Shown: positions 25,468 to 37,659 of the stretch, one piece after another
Layout of the letters: each line of letters opens with the position of its first letter
How positions within the stretch are numbered: position 1 is the first letter of the stretch
The notes under the pieces: model-generated
What the model was told of the DNA's origin: nothing
What the model saw: the letters and a program-made list of their open reading frames with translations, nothing else
Database searches by the model: none
Translations under genes and position numbers: made by a program
Assembly (NCBI GenBank): GCA_023853785.1
Contig: JAJIRX010000555.1
Coordinates: forward strand, 682,001 to 746,000
Direction of reading: 5' to 3'
From: Psilocybe azurescens
Taxonomy: Eukaryota > Basidiomycota > Agaricomycetes > Agaricales > Agrocybaceae
DNA: 64,000 bases

Positions 25468-28400
25468 ATGTCATCTAATTTGCCTTTGCTCGATCCCTTG
25501 GTGCAATTGTACGTGCCTGCATCGAGAACCAACGAGGCACTCAAGAATGACTTGATTGCTCATTGTCAAGATATCTTGAAGAGGTGCTTGTTTGAACTCA
25601 ATCTATGTTGTATTTGTAACTAATCAATATTACAGCCATATAGGCCACAAAACTGAAGCAAGCTTTAGCCATTTAACCGATCTGGTCAAACGTCGACGTG
25701 TGTAATATTCAGTAGGGTTTGTTTTACCCGTTGACCTGAATTTTTAGTTCTTCAATTGTCACCCAGTGGTTCAAGTGCTTCGAAGTTCACAAATCTAGTC
25801 TTGCGCCTGTTAGACCAAGTGTGTTTCTTGCGGATAGATATTGTGTCTATTGACAACATTCTTCTTCAAGCCGGTACTCTCGAGAAAACAAGAAGCAATC
25901 CTCTTTCTGTTCACGCTGTCGTCTTTGAATTCTCGACAATCGCACGCAGCCCAAATACCTCCGTTAAACCATGCCCTTTTGACAAAATTACAACCAGATC
26001 CGACACCGACTATGCCCACTCCTTATGCTGAAGAGAGAACGCGCTCCAATGCCGCACGTCTAAGCGAATTTCGTGCACGTAGAGGTCATTACCTAATGTT
26101 TCGCGCCAAATTACAATATTTCACTGAATCTTTTGACAGGCATGCCTTACCTGAGTGAATCTCTGCTGGTCAGAGATACGTTGTTCTTAATGCAAGGGAT
26201 CTCAGGAAAATATGTACGATTCGCATCCTCAAAGGATGACGAGAAAACTTTAGTATTTTCCTCCGACCCTGTGAGTTTTCCTCTTCAGATCCATGGTCTT
26301 GCTCTAAGGGCAAATTGTAGAAAGATGTTATAGCACCTCCAACACAAGCGCTCATACATCGATTGGCCGAGCTTGGCTATCTATATAGCCGGGTTGAGAG
26401 TTTTATACGGGAACGAGAAAAAACGTCGGGCGTGGGGATGATTGAGCAAAGCCTCTGCCATTATATGCAAGCTCAACTTACAGAATACTATCGACTGATA
26501 GCAGTACTGGAAACACAACTGTCCTCGTATCACAAAGACCGTCATGACGACCACTCTCAAGATGCGCCTGAAAATTTAGAAACAGGGCTTTCATTGCGAA
26601 GGCTCGACGTATGGGTAAATGAGTGGCGACTCAGAATGAGAATGATGAGCGTTTGCGTTGAAGGTGCTAGAGGTAAACCTTTTCCCAGTTTGATATGCCG
26701 ATTGAGATGAAACCTCCACATTCAAGGTTCTCATGGAGGAGCTTTGGTTAATCTAATCCATAGCTATACTGATAACGGGGACCCATTTGTTAGGAAATTC
26801 ACTGACGAACTCTTGGAAGAGGTTTGGTGTTCCATACTGTTTGGTCACCGTCATTAACTCAATAATACATGAATAGGTGTCTCGACCCTTTTTGCTACTC
26901 TTCATAAATGGTTATTCTCCGGGGAGTTATATGATCCATTGGAAGAGTTCTTTGTCAGCGCGGATTCGAGTCTTGGGCACATTCCTTATGTTCACCCTTC
27001 TTCCCTGTCGGGAGGAATCAATCACTTTCCTAACGACGGTGTTTTTGGAGGGTTCAATGGAGACAATGATGACTTGTCTGGTATGCGAGAAAGTGGGCAA
27101 AAGCTTTGGGAGACAAAATATCGTTTCCAGAAAGATATGCTTCCCATGTTTGTTGGAGAGTCTTTTGGTAGAAAAGTATGTTATCTTTTTTGTAAAGTTC
27201 GTTTGAATGCTAACACATTCATCAGATTTTCTCAACTGGCAAGAGCTTGAATTTCATACGGTACAGTTGCTTGGACAGTGATTGGGTGGTGACGCGGCAA
27301 AAAATGAGCAATACTAGTGGTAGTGAGTGATGAAGTCATTTGTACTCTAATTACAGCATTGACGCCAATAGCCCTACAATACGGCGACATCAGCGGCCTT
27401 GAGAGATCAATTGACACTGCATATCAATTGGCTAGTCATCGCTTGTTTGAAGTATTCATCGACAAGTTCAAATTATTGGAGCATCTTTCCGCTCTGAAGA
27501 GCTTTCTGCTTCTTGGACATGGCGACTTTGCCGATCAACTGATGGAAACCCTTGGGTAAGGCTCAGTTTCGCATTTTCCGACCACCTCATCAATCTGTTT
27601 AATTAACTCGTTTTATACGTTGGTTCCTCGAAGCCCAAGCCTTGCTCGGCCTGCCAACACCCTCTACAGACATAATCTCACTGCCAATCTGGAAACGGCT
27701 ATCCGTTCATCCAACGCCCAGCAAGATCCAGTAGATGTGCTTCGGCGTCTAGATGCTCGAATGCTCGAATACTCTCATGGAGAAATAGGCTGGGACGTTT
27801 TCACCCTTGAATACAAGGTCAGCCCTCCTATCGACACAGTACTCGACCAAGAGGCTATGGAGAAATATCTCAAACTGTTCAAGCACCTATGGCAAATGAA
27901 AAGAATAGAAAAGACACTTGACAAAGGGTGGATGAAAATAACTGGAGGTGCAAAATCGTTTATTCGCTTGCCAGGTGTGTTTCATACGTTTCAAGCCATG
28001 TCAAGCTCTAATAGAACCATTAGAATTGGCTTTCGAATGGCATAAGATTCGGATCGCAATGACAGAAATGATCCACTTCATTCGGCAGCTAGAAGCGTAC
28101 TATCGCCTTGAGGTCATCGAATGTTCGTGGAAGGTTCTCATTGATTTCTTGAACAAGAAACAAGGAGATCTTGATGCCTTAATCGATGCTCATCGCAACT
28201 ACCTCCATCGAACAACCAAGAAAATCCTTCTATGGCATTCTAAACTCGGCAAAGAGGTCAGAAGAGTGCCTCTTTTTCTTCCATTATCTTACACGTTTTC
28301 CAGGAAATGCTTCTTCGTCAACTGACGGATTTGTTCACGTTCATCCTTCAGTTCCGAGAGGCTACGGTATGTCCGATATTCTTCACGAATCATGTAGTGG

Positions 28401-28772
28401 GAAGCTGATGTTATTTTGGAAGGACAACTTTTATAACTATTGCCTAACCGAGTCAGCGCGGAGGGACCAGAAAATGGATGAAGAGCGGGTGCGCCTTGCA
28501 GTCTCTTCTCACTTTTCTCGTAATTTACCCTATTGCAGGGCGTTTATACCGGCAATAATCAAGATCAAATTTCAGACCCGTCAGATGTTATTGCTGGTTT
28601 ACTCAGTCGCATAAGAGACTACGGTTCAGGATTCTCAGAAAGGGTTCAAACGTTGGTGCAACAACTTCAAGTCCACCCTGACCTAGACTGCCGTTTTCTT
28701 GCGATTCGACTGTCATTTTCTGATTATTACCGATCTAAGAAAGACCAGCAAGCTAATCAGACAAAGCCCTGA
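25468..28772 (+). CDS. Gamma-tubulin complex component 3 (GCP3/Spc98/Alp6)
   Basis: The start MSSNLPLLDPLVQLYVP at 25468 is the first ATG of its frame. The conserved GCP3 order follows over about 15 exons: LVRDTLFLMQGISGKYVRF, LAELGYLYSRVESFI, IEQSLCHYMQAQLTEYYRL, SLRRLDVWVNEWRLRM, GGALVNLIHSYTDNGDPF, WLFSGELYDPLEEFFVS, YRFQKDMLPMFVGESFGRKI, FSTGKSLNFIR, then the C-terminal half with LFEVFIDKFKLLEHLSALKS, LLLGHGDFADQLMETLG, GEIGWDVFTLEY and SWKVLIDFLNKKQGDLDAL. The end is FLAIRLSFSDYYRSKKDQQ. The GISGK stretch and spacing point to GCP3 rather than GCP2. The role is microtubule nucleation at spindle pole bodies. Around 850 residues. Confidence 0.9.
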
Positions 28773-28970
28773 TTTTGTACTATACCCATGACTTGACTAA
28801 TATTATTCTACTCACAAGTCTGTAAACATATCATGCTCAGCGTGCGTTCAGTGTAATCTTACCCTTGTAAGGTATGGATGTACACAGTATCATTTACGCG
28901 CACGGTTTTTTTTTTTTTTGGGATCATTGAATTTTATTCTCGTAAATTAACAGGAGCATATACTAGACGA

Positions 28971-30755
28971 TTAAAGTTCGTCATGAGAGGCTCCCTCAGC
29001 GCCAGTGGTGTTGGCAGCTTCCAGAGGCACTTGAGCAGTTTCTTCCACGATAGGCAGTTCAAGAGAGTTCTTCGCGTGTTCCTCGACAAATGAAACCAAG
29101 CTCTCGAAAGAGCGATCACCCTCATAATCAATAAATTCGCGAGATCCGGCGGGCTTGAATTTGAGAGTGGGGAAACCAGAGATGCGGAAGGGAATGGATG
29201 GGGGCAAGTCATTTTCTTGAGCTTCCATCTTGGCACTAATTTAAAACATTAGAATTGATTTGACAAATATAAAACATCAAGGAAAAGACATACATGACAA
29301 GACGGTCTTTGATGGAGGCATACTTGTCACCTAGACTATCCCAGATGGGCTTGAGACGCTTGCAGTGTCCGCACCTACGCCAAAAAAAAAAAATGAATTC
29401 AGATTGATGCAAAAAACTACTAAGAATGCGCACCATGATGCATAGAATTCAACGAATACATCCTTCTTATCGTCGAAAACAGAGTCCTCAAAATTTTTTC
29501 CGACAAGAGTGAAGACACTTTCGTCTTGAGTCTCGGGAATAGGCTGGCTCTTGAGTTGAGGTTGAAGTTTCCCATCGAGGTATTGCTCGACCCAATCAGC
29601 GGCACCATCAGCAGTCACATCTTTCGACTGATCAAAAGGGTATTTGAGTTGCTTTTGCAGATCCTGGACGACGAATGCAGGCCATTTGGCTTCACCGAGA
29701 TTGAGAGCTTTGGCGTGGTCACCGAACTTGATGGCATCGATCCAGACAAAGTTTATCTTTGACTTGTATTTGGCAGCGACGGGCTTAATCGCAGCAATAT
29801 GGTCTTCCTTGTCTTCTAGAGTGGGGTCGATGAAAAGGTAGGCCAACGGCTTAGAGCTGCCGGCATAGATGGCGTAATTCTCGCCGTTGACTTCATCAAT
29901 TACAGGAATGGCAAGTTCCTTGACCCATTCTTCGAGGTCTTTCTTGGTGAGAGAAGAAATGGGGTATGGGTATTCAGATTTAGGCTCGTCGAAGGAGCGG
30001 TAGACGACAACGGTGGGTGGTGTAACGCCAGCAGCCTCAACAGCGGCCTTGTCTACTGTCAAGCCGAAGAGGTAGTCATCACGGTGAGAATCGGCAGTCG
30101 CGCTGAATTCAGCGGCAGGGGCGTCAGTGGGCGAAGCGAGGTAGGCAACGGCGACAATCTTGTCTGATTTTATGAATTCTTCATGGTTTTCGGCTGTGAC
30201 ATCAGAAACAGCAGGAAGGGATTGTCTAGAATGCAGATGAATTTAGGACTGTGTACAAAGCCAATATGTTTGACTTACTTGACCATGTAGCTGATGATCC
30301 CATCTGCCTTGCGTGGACCACTGTAATCGGTGGCTTCCCCTTTTCGGTAGACCTTCAAGGTTCTGGAGTATAACAGTCAGAGGGTCGGTCAAGGGCCGAG
30401 ACGTTGGGCACTCACGGATATCCTTGAATTCCTTTTGACTGACAAAGATCAGCTTCGTCAACACAGTCGACCTTGGCAAGTTTGATATTCTTCTCCTTGA
30501 GAGCAGTTGCGGCCTCTTCGTAATGAGGAGCCAAAGCTTTGCAATGGCCGCACCTAGGAAGGATGAGTTTGTGAAGAACAAAAGGAAAGACAACAAAGCA
30601 TACCATGGCGCGAAGAACTCGACCAGAAGGAGAGGTTCGGCCTCAACGGTGGATTCGAAGGTGGCAGCAGTAAGGCTGAGCACATCGGAGGAGGCTTCGT
30701 TGGCAAGAACGAAAGCAGCGAAGGCTAAAAGGGAGGCTGGCGTCGAGTAACGCAT
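28971..30755 (-). CDS. PDI1: Protein disulfide isomerase (ER)
   Basis: It starts MRYSTPASLLAFAAFVLA (signal peptide). The first thioredoxin domain carries WCGHCKALAPHYEEA, domains b and b' follow, and the second thioredoxin domain has VFVEFYASWCGHCKRLKP. The C-terminus is HDEL, the ER retrieval signal. About 500 residues, the classical a-b-b'-a' layout. It catalyses disulfide formation and isomerisation in secretory proteins. Both active-site Trp codons are split by an intron at the same phase (30554-30603 and 29375-29433). The promoter has a TATA-like element and TGACGTGTCA about 70 bp upstream of the ATG. A diverged relic of this family lies about 4.6 kb away at 24.1-24.4 kb. Confidence 0.96.
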
Positions 30756-30820
30756 TGCGGAAAGGAGGGCAATTATAATTGAGCATAGCAAGTGTTGCCC
30801 TTATAAACGGGTCGAGGAAC

Positions 30821-30830
30821 TGACGTGTCA
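30821..30830. promoter_or_regulatory. UPRE-like TGACGTGTCA in the PDI promoter
   Basis: The near-palindrome TGACGTGTCA contains TGACGTG, the core recognised by XBP1/ATF6-type bZIP factors; Hac1-type factors use related sites. It lies 66-75 bp upstream of the PDI start codon, beside a TATA-like TTTATAA (minus sense, about 30800). PDI genes are classic unfolded-protein-response targets, so the placement makes sense; binding is inference. Confidence 0.5.
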
Positions 30831-30987
30831 CTTTCGTAATGACCGAACCACCTGACATCGTGACATTGCCAAAACCCTTTATGTAAACCGACAAGCAACC
30901 GTTCGGAGTATCACCGCAATCAATTATTGATTTCTACCTACTAGTAGATCCGTCTTACGATAATACTTACGTGGCCGCTCTCAGCCA

Positions 30988-32307
30988 TTACAGATTTCCG
31001 AGATCAAAGTTACTTCCCTGCTGGCTGCCACTACTATAGATTTTAGGTGTCGTTCTAAGTTCTCTTGGTGGAGGGAAGTCCGTTACAGGGAACGTATGCA
31101 TTCCGGCGTTGGGAGGTGGAGATGGTACTTAGACACGTCAAGATGTCAATGACATAGTTAAGACACAAATAAGATGGCACGTACTCTTCCGCTGGGGCGC
31201 AGCTGGTCTGCCACCGTTGGCTGACGTGGAAGTTGGGGGTTTACGGGTAGGAGGTGATAGTGGGGAGCCTGTAGCGAGCATACTCGCCCTTGGTGGCGGT
31301 TGTGGGGTGGAAAGGCGGGCAGGTACAGCACGCTCCGGCGAAGGAGACGACCGCTGACCAACTGGTTCAGCATCTGACACTGCGCGCACCCGTGGAGGAG
31401 GAGCGGGCGCCGTCCCAGGTGATTTCCGCGCAGGTGGAGGAGGCGCTGTCCTAGAAGGTGAGGGGGAACAGCATGCGAAGATGGTCGAGGAGGAGGGGGT
31501 GGTGGTGCTCGCCCACCACCGGCTACTGTACTTGATCTGTTTGGAGATGCAGCAGATGGTGTACCGTTTCGAGGAGGCAAAGTGGGGACCAGATGCGAGG
31601 GCTTCGCAGGTGATTGATTTCGGGGTGGTATTGAGGGGGATGGCCGAGAAGGCGGTGCCGGTGGACTTGCGCTGCGTAAAGGAGGTGGGGGACGACGAGG
31701 GGTAGAGACACAGACCCTGGAACGCTGGGCGCAGGACGAGCGGGACGAGCTTGAGCTTGAGAAGGAGGCTTTGATGCAGGCAGGCTAGGGGCAGAACGTG
31801 CGGGAGGGGCAGGAGCAGAGCTCGCGGCTGGAAGACTAGGAGCGGGACGAGCAGGGGGTGCAGGAGGGTGTGCCCCAGGCTTGGGTGGAGCGGGAGCAGG
31901 AGGCCTAGCTGGAACAGCAACTGGCGGTCTAGGAGGAATCGACCTTCCTGGAGCGGACGGCGTCTCCGCTTTCGGGATCGATGGTGGTTTCCCTAGAGTA
32001 GGTGGCTTAGCTGCGAATATCAATCATATTAGCCAGAATTCCATTGTAGATTCAAAATAATAACAACCAAAGTTGTTTTGACCTGCCGGCTTGAGTTTGG
32101 GCATACCCCCAGCAAATAGGCCACCAAGCTGAGGTGGTCCGCCGCTGGTGGCAATGAAGGAGCACTCATTGGCGAGCCAGAGAGTCCTCCTCCAACGCGC
32201 CCTTTCGGGGAATCCGCCACCACAAGGGGCGCACTTCTGTCGTTAGTTTCTGCTTTCTTAAGTCTCTTTCCCGACTGGATTTGTTTTAGGAGTTCACTGG
32301 ACGCCAT
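30988..32307 (-). CDS. VRP1: Verprolin/WIP-family actin regulator
   Basis: It starts MASSELLKQIQSGKRLKKAE directly with a WH2 actin-binding motif (LLKQIQSGKRLKK, then DRSAP), followed by a Gly-rich stretch, a long proline-rich region with many PPAPP and RPAPS repeats, and a C-terminal WASP-binding segment (FPVTDFPPPRELRTTPKIYS), ending GSNFDLGNL. By family knowledge it binds G-actin and WASP and supports Arp2/3-driven endocytosis and polar growth. The proline region changes frame twice, near 31698-31714 and at a G5 run at 31462-31466. In both cases proline-rich coding continues in the new frame, so one base is probably missing at each site. About 400 residues if joined. Confidence 0.82.
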
Positions 32308-32626
32308 GACTTGAAGGAAGAGAGTTAATAGTATATACTGAAACCGGGCAGTTTACCAAACAAACAAGATGGCCAGAACGTGACACCAATCTCAAATCAG
32401 CCAGCCTAATCGCAGACAATGGCATTGTACAGCGGTCCGAATTGAAATATGTCGATTCAAAAGTCCAGACAGACAAGCACCACAAAGTATTCAATTTTCT
32501 TAGCATACACAGTTTGTTTTCGAATGATCACATTTATCAAGTTTCAGCGCAAAAACATACATTATTTAAACGAGCGGCGTCAGCAATATAATGCCACGAG
32601 GTAGGCACACATACATACACGTATGT

Positions 32627-33430
32627 TCAATATGGCTTGTGGCGATTCTTTTTCAAGTCTTGTTCGAGTTTTTTCGCTTTGCGATGGCCAATCTCGACCG
32701 GGCGGATGGCGGCGTCGTCGGCTTTCTTTAACTTGATCGGTCGGTTGCCAACATATTTACCTAGTAGCATTTTGTCAGATGAGTGCATGTTTAAGGACAA
32801 AATGTCTGTACCATCCATTTCCTTCCATGCTTTCAGAAAGTCTTCAGGGTCCGAGAAGGCTACGAATCCGTATTTAGCCTAGATGTAAAAACATGAGAAC
32901 ACAGAAATTTGTGTCGAGAGAAGGTGAAAGTGGGACCTTCTGGCTCAAACGATCACGTATGACCCTGGCTTTCTGGAAGGATGTGTACTTGTTAAAGGCG
33001 TTTGCAAGGACATCGTCTGATACATCGTTACTGAGATCACCAACGAACAAGCGAAACCAAGCTGGAAAGAAATTAATCAAGGGTTGTGGGAGACAAGTGG
33101 TAAACATACATGGGCTCCATTCTAAAAGTGTTTGATCCTCCCAAGTTTTCCCTCCGCCCTTGCGCAAGACAGTCACCCTCTTACCACCCTTTGCCAGTTT
33201 TCCCCAGCACCTCCACGTTTGTCTATCATTGCACCAGGAACGTAGACACTTTGCTGTGCGAGGATACCGACGTCGTATTCGTAGGCATTGGCTGGTACAG
33301 GGGCAGTGTGCGACGAGGAGGAGGGAATAGGGTAAGAAGGTCCTTGATATGGTTTGAAATAAGGGTTGTCATCATATGCATGTTGTTGAGTATATTGCTT
33401 CTGATAATTGGTATTGTTATAGGGATCCAT
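32627..33430 (-). CDS. RBM42-like RNA-binding protein
   Basis: The N-terminal half is Tyr/Gln/Asn-rich (MDPYNNTNYQKQYTQQHAYD). It is followed by GKRVTVLRKGGGKTWEDQTL and LLEWSP, typical of RBM42, then one RRM: FRLFVGDLSNDVSDDVLANA (RNP2), KARVIRD, KYGFVAFSDPEDFLKAWKEM (RNP1). The tail after the last intron is VGNRPIKLKKADDA with a basic KKLEQDLKKNRHKPY end. About 215 residues. RBM42 family proteins are nuclear, splicing-linked RNA binders. It shares a divergent promoter with RPL5. Confidence 0.85.
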
Positions 33431-33786
33431 CTTCTAGTTCCAAGGGTGATAAAGCTATGACGATGTGCAGCAGCTAAGTTCAAGTCCAAGAGGTAGCGAC
33501 CCCACAAGGCTCCAGCAGTCAGTGACCGTAACAAGTCACACGTTCATTACGTAATGTATCCAAATGCTTTGTGCTCATTCTCGTCTGAAATTTAGTGGTC
33601 ATCATCGCCAGTCGCTCCTCAAGCCCCTCCTCTCTCAAGGTATGCCCTAATTTCATTCGCATTGACTCCCCCACTCTTCTGTTATGAAATATGGAATTTG
33701 AGCCGAAATCCCGCTGGTTCAACGATGGATGCGGCTATTGAGGAACGGATTGCGTTTGTTGACACTACTAACCCAGTTCCTATTAG
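33431..33786. promoter_or_regulatory. Divergent promoter RBM42 / RPL5 with RPL5 leader intron
   Basis: The 356 bp contain the core promoters of both genes. On the RPL5 side CAAG|GTATGC at 33640 and TATTAG at 33786 define a likely 147-nt intron in the 5' untranslated region that ends exactly at the ATG. I looked for a box C/D snoRNA inside it and saw no convincing C and D boxes. Confidence 0.5.
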
Positions 33787-34905
33787 ATGCCGTTTGTCAA
33801 GAAACTCAAGTCGAGCGCTTACTTCTCGCGCTTCCAAGTTAAATACCGCAGAAGGAGAGAGGGAAAGACCGATTGTGCGTCTGATTTGTCTAGATTAATC
33901 GACGTCTCGCTCATCCATCTCCAGACTATGCTCGCAAGCGTCTGGTGACACAGGCAAAGAACAAATAGTATGGGTTTCATGCCTATTCACATTCGTGTTA
34001 TCCTCATTGCTTTACAGCAACGCGCCTAAATACCGCCTTGTAGTCCGCTTCACCAACAAGGACATCATTGTGCAGATCATCTACGCCCGGCTCCAGGGAG
34101 ATTTTGTCCTGACTGCTGCTCACTCGCGAGAGCTTCCAAGATACGGCATCAACCATGGTCTTACAAATTGGTCTGCTGGTGTGTCTACTTAAATCTACAT
34201 TCAAGAGCCAGTTCTCATTATCTTGTAGCCTATGCCACTGGTCTCCTGTGCGCTCGTCGCGCCCTCACCAAACTTGGATTGGCCGATAAATACGAGGGTG
34301 TCGTTGAGGCCGATGGAACCCTGAAGCACACTGAGGTGCTTGATGAAGAGGATGCTCCCCGGCCCTTCAAGTGCTACCTTGATGTCGGTCTCAAGCGTAC
34401 TTCCACCGGTTCCCGTCTTTTTGGTGCCATGAAGGGTGCCAGCGATGGTGGCATTTTCATTCCCCACTCCGAGAAGCGTTTCCCCGGATACGACCCTGAA
34501 AGCAAAGAGCTCGATGCCGAGGTCCTCAAGAAGTACATCTTCGGTGGACACGTCGCTGAATACATGGAAAGTCTCGAGGAGGAAGACGACGAACGGTATG
34601 TTAGTTACCCTTGGTTGTGGATTCTCCACTCATGACATATACGTTGCAGCTTCAAGAAGCAATTCGCCACCTACCTTGCTGATGGTGTTGGATCTGAAGA
34701 TATCGAGGAGATCTTCATCAACGCCCATGCCGCCATCCGTGAAGACCCTACCTTTAAGCCCACTGAAAAATCAACAGACTGGAAAGCTGAGACACTCAAA
34801 TTCCAGACCAAGAAGCTCACGCACGCCGAACGTCAAGCCAACATCGCCGCCAAAATTGAGAAGTTCAAGGCAGGCGGTGGTGCCGCTGACGACGAGGAGG
34901 ACTAG
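33787..34905 (+). CDS. RPL5: 60S ribosomal protein L5 (uL18)
   Basis: [29 protein letters not shown], then [15 protein letters not shown] and [54 protein letters not shown] and [20 protein letters not shown]. It ends in a basic helix and [10 protein letters not shown]. About 300 residues, the usual length. It binds 5S rRNA and L11 in the central protuberance of the large subunit. All exon joins restore the frame. It converges on MED17 with 101 bp between stop codons. Confidence 0.96.
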
Positions 34906-35006
34906 GCTTTTCCATATTATCGCTATCCATGTTCTATATACGCCCCAAAAACACTATGCAACCATATTTTATGCATATGTAAAGAACAAGGGCTGATATT
35001 AAGTCT

Positions 35007-37232
35007 CTATGATCGGCGCAATGGTGCATGTATGATTTGTTCCACCCACGTCAACAGGGGGATCTGACCACTGACATATTTCTGTACATCTCCCTGACTT
35101 CTCGTTGTTGCGTCCAGTCGGAATGCAGAACACCCAATAGTGAGATCACCGCCGTAATATACCTGAAAATTGCTATGTTTTATATGTTACCAAGTTTTGA
35201 ACGGAAACTAGTATGCACTTACAGTACGCAGCCTTCCCACTTTCCAACGCAACGGTTTAGATCAATGAACCAAATGCTCCCTAGGTCGCGGCATATTTGG
35301 CGACCTATATCACATATCTTCCTCAGTATACATCTCTCTATCTCGTCCATCAGTAATTGAGAGAGCTGGGGTAAAGAGGATATCGTAAGAGTAGCCTGTG
35401 GTAGGTGTGCCGTCAAAGTAGAAGGTGAGACGAATGTGAACCATAGTGTGTGCCTGATATACATTAACCATACAAAAAAGTGATAAATAGACTTAATCAT
35501 ACCAGTTATCCATGCGTATGACAGCTTCTCCCCCACTTCCTTTTTGTCGTTGTTTCGTTCCGAAAGAAGTGATACAAGCAGTTTACCAGATTCTCCTATT
35601 CCTGTGAATGAGAGGGATGAAGGAATACCTGCAGCATTTAGTGCCTGGACTGCTCTCCGTAATTCTAGTTCAACTCGTTCGCAAAAACCCGGTATTGAAG
35701 AATATCGATAACTGGCTGTAGTAAAGGGGAGAGGGGCGCAATGAGTTTATTGAGATCCTTCCCTTTCGATGGGTTCAAGGGGTTTATAACAGAATGCCGC
35801 CGTAAAAGAAGCACGCGAAGGACATGGTAAATCAATTCACACATATTTTCACCGCCTTTCGAGTCTGAAAGACTCGCTTGTGTATTTAAAGAAGTGTCCA
35901 CCTTTAATGCAAAGCCAAGATTAATCATCTTGTGTGATATCATTATGTACAGGAAGTACTCAACAAGTTCAAAAATAAGATCGAGCCCTTGTGCGGCGTC
36001 AATGGCAATTAGGCGCTCTGAGACTCGAGCAGATGCTGTGGGGAGGTTTCCGGCTTCCTTCACCAACAAGGAGAATATTTCTTGGTCGATGACTTCTGTT
36101 TGTGCACTTTTAAGAACGATTTCAGGGTCTGCAGCGCGACCGTCAGGCTTTGGGGAGGCAAAAAAGCACGATGTAGTCAATGGATAGTCTACTGTTATCG
36201 AAATCCGTAAACGAGTGCTTTGATGAAAGGGAAGGCTGATGTCTTGGGAGGAGTTACGGACAATGGGTATTCGGGCAATGGCCCGAAGGCGGAAGTCGAG
36301 AGGTGCTGAATTAATATCAGTGATGCACACTGTATTGAACTGTTATAATGTAGGACCCACATCTTTCAAGGCCATACGAAATCATAAAGTCTTTAGATGT
36401 TTTGTCAGCACCTTTACCAGTCGGAGCACCTGCTGGAAGAGGCGCTGGTGTTAGACCCCAGTTTGCTCTTCTAATTCTCAGAGCATCGACCCAGTACTTT
36501 TCCCCCGCTAGTCTTGACCGCTCCATACTTTCTGCCGCTGACTTGAAAAGCCCAGCTGCTTTTCGCAATGCTTCGTCTTTACTGCCAATAACCAATTGGC
36601 AATCAAAAGCCTGTACCGACACGATAGCAGGTGGCTTTGATACGATGGTTGCAGAGAGTGATGAAGGCGAGGGTTCTGCCGAAGCTTGATCGCCTGGTGA
36701 CCCGGATAGCACTGCATTTAATAAATCTCTGGCATGAGACATCTCTCCTAGAGCGACGCTGACAGATATTACTTTGAGTAACATCAGTGTTGACTGAAAC
36801 GTACAATAACTGTGGTATAATTTCCGATCGCATAGCGTGTAATTCTTCCATCGTCATCATTTTGGCGATGGAATTAGAGCCTTTTAAACCATTATCTTCC
36901 TCGTCGCTCTGAACGTCCTTCAGCGATTGAACTTTGCTCTCCGAAACTAGACCATCCCTTTGCTGAAAGAAGTTTGGACCACGCTCAAAGAAGATCCTTC
37001 GTATATTGGTCTCAAGTTTGACTGAGGAAGTTTCCTTTCTGCTCCCCGTTTGTTATGCGGTGAACGTAATCAATTTGGGAGTAATTACTCACTGTTCGTA
37101 GATACGTTCGCCTTCGGGAGTCAAATCATATAGTACGGGTATCCGCTTTCCTGCGTCGTCTGTATATGGGCGTTCGAAAGACAGTTTCAATTTTTTCCAA
37201 GAGGGTTCGGGGTCTTGTGTAGAATGCGACAT
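35007..37232 (-). CDS. MED17: Mediator head subunit 17
   Basis: It starts MSHSTQDPEPSWKKLKLSFE, then RPYTDDAGKRIPVLYDLTPE and GERIYE, the MED17 signature. NIRRIFFERGPNFF and MTMEELHAMRSEIIPQL follow, then a helical middle (MSHARDLLNAVLSG) and LDFRLRAIARIPIVRNSSQD. The C-terminal part holds SPLLQPVIDILQYRVF, CERVELELR, HLPQATLTISSLPQLSQLL, WFIDLNRCVGKWEGCVLNFQ and YGGDLTIGCSAFRLDATT, with stop at 35007-35009. The role is as a core head-module scaffold contacting RNA polymerase II. The frame breaks between RVF and CERV at an A5 run (plus strand 35683-35687), where one base seems missing. About 660 residues. Confidence 0.85.
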
Positions 37233-37659
37233 GGCAATGAGTTTGGCGCAGTAAAGGCAATGAACCACGGCTCTAGAGAGAAGTTCTCGAGGCTTCACAG
37301 TGGGATGCGTGTTCCGATTTCAAAAGTAAGGTGCACGTCGGTCGTCACAAATAGGAAATCCAGGCCAGTTGAGAATATGGGATTGTCCAATGAATAAGCT
37401 GAGGTCTTCAAGAATTGAATCAACATCCATAATGATAAATTGGGTAAACAATATTGATCATGCACGTGATCTGACATGGCTATCAGCCAATCTTTGAATT
37501 TGAAGACCGAGTCACCTCTGATTTTTTTTTCGGCTTTTCCAAGGTTTTTCAATATTCATTCAAACCTTGTCTCTTTTGGTTTATTCTAGCAATCTTTGGA
37601 TTGGTTCGTGGTCTTCTATGTTGATGGTGAAAGCTGCACAGTACGATGCTTCCCAATCA
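37233..37659. promoter_or_regulatory. Divergent promoter MED17 / zinc-cluster factor
   Basis: 427 bp with one CACGTG (37463-37468) and a T8 run near 37530. The 3' part is open in the frame of the zinc-cluster gene, so an earlier ATG (37618 or 37624) could be used instead of 37660. Confidence 0.45.

Noticed and set aside
31138..31920. 260-residue minus-strand ORF as a separate gene
   Set aside because: It is out of frame with the proline-rich verprolin text in its first half (Leu-rich shadow of Pro codons) and carries the real frame only in its second half, after the breaks.
33640..33786. snoRNA in the RPL5 leader intron
   Set aside because: RPL5 introns host snoRNAs in some eukaryotes, but I saw no convincing C (RTGATGA) and D (CTGA) boxes in this one.
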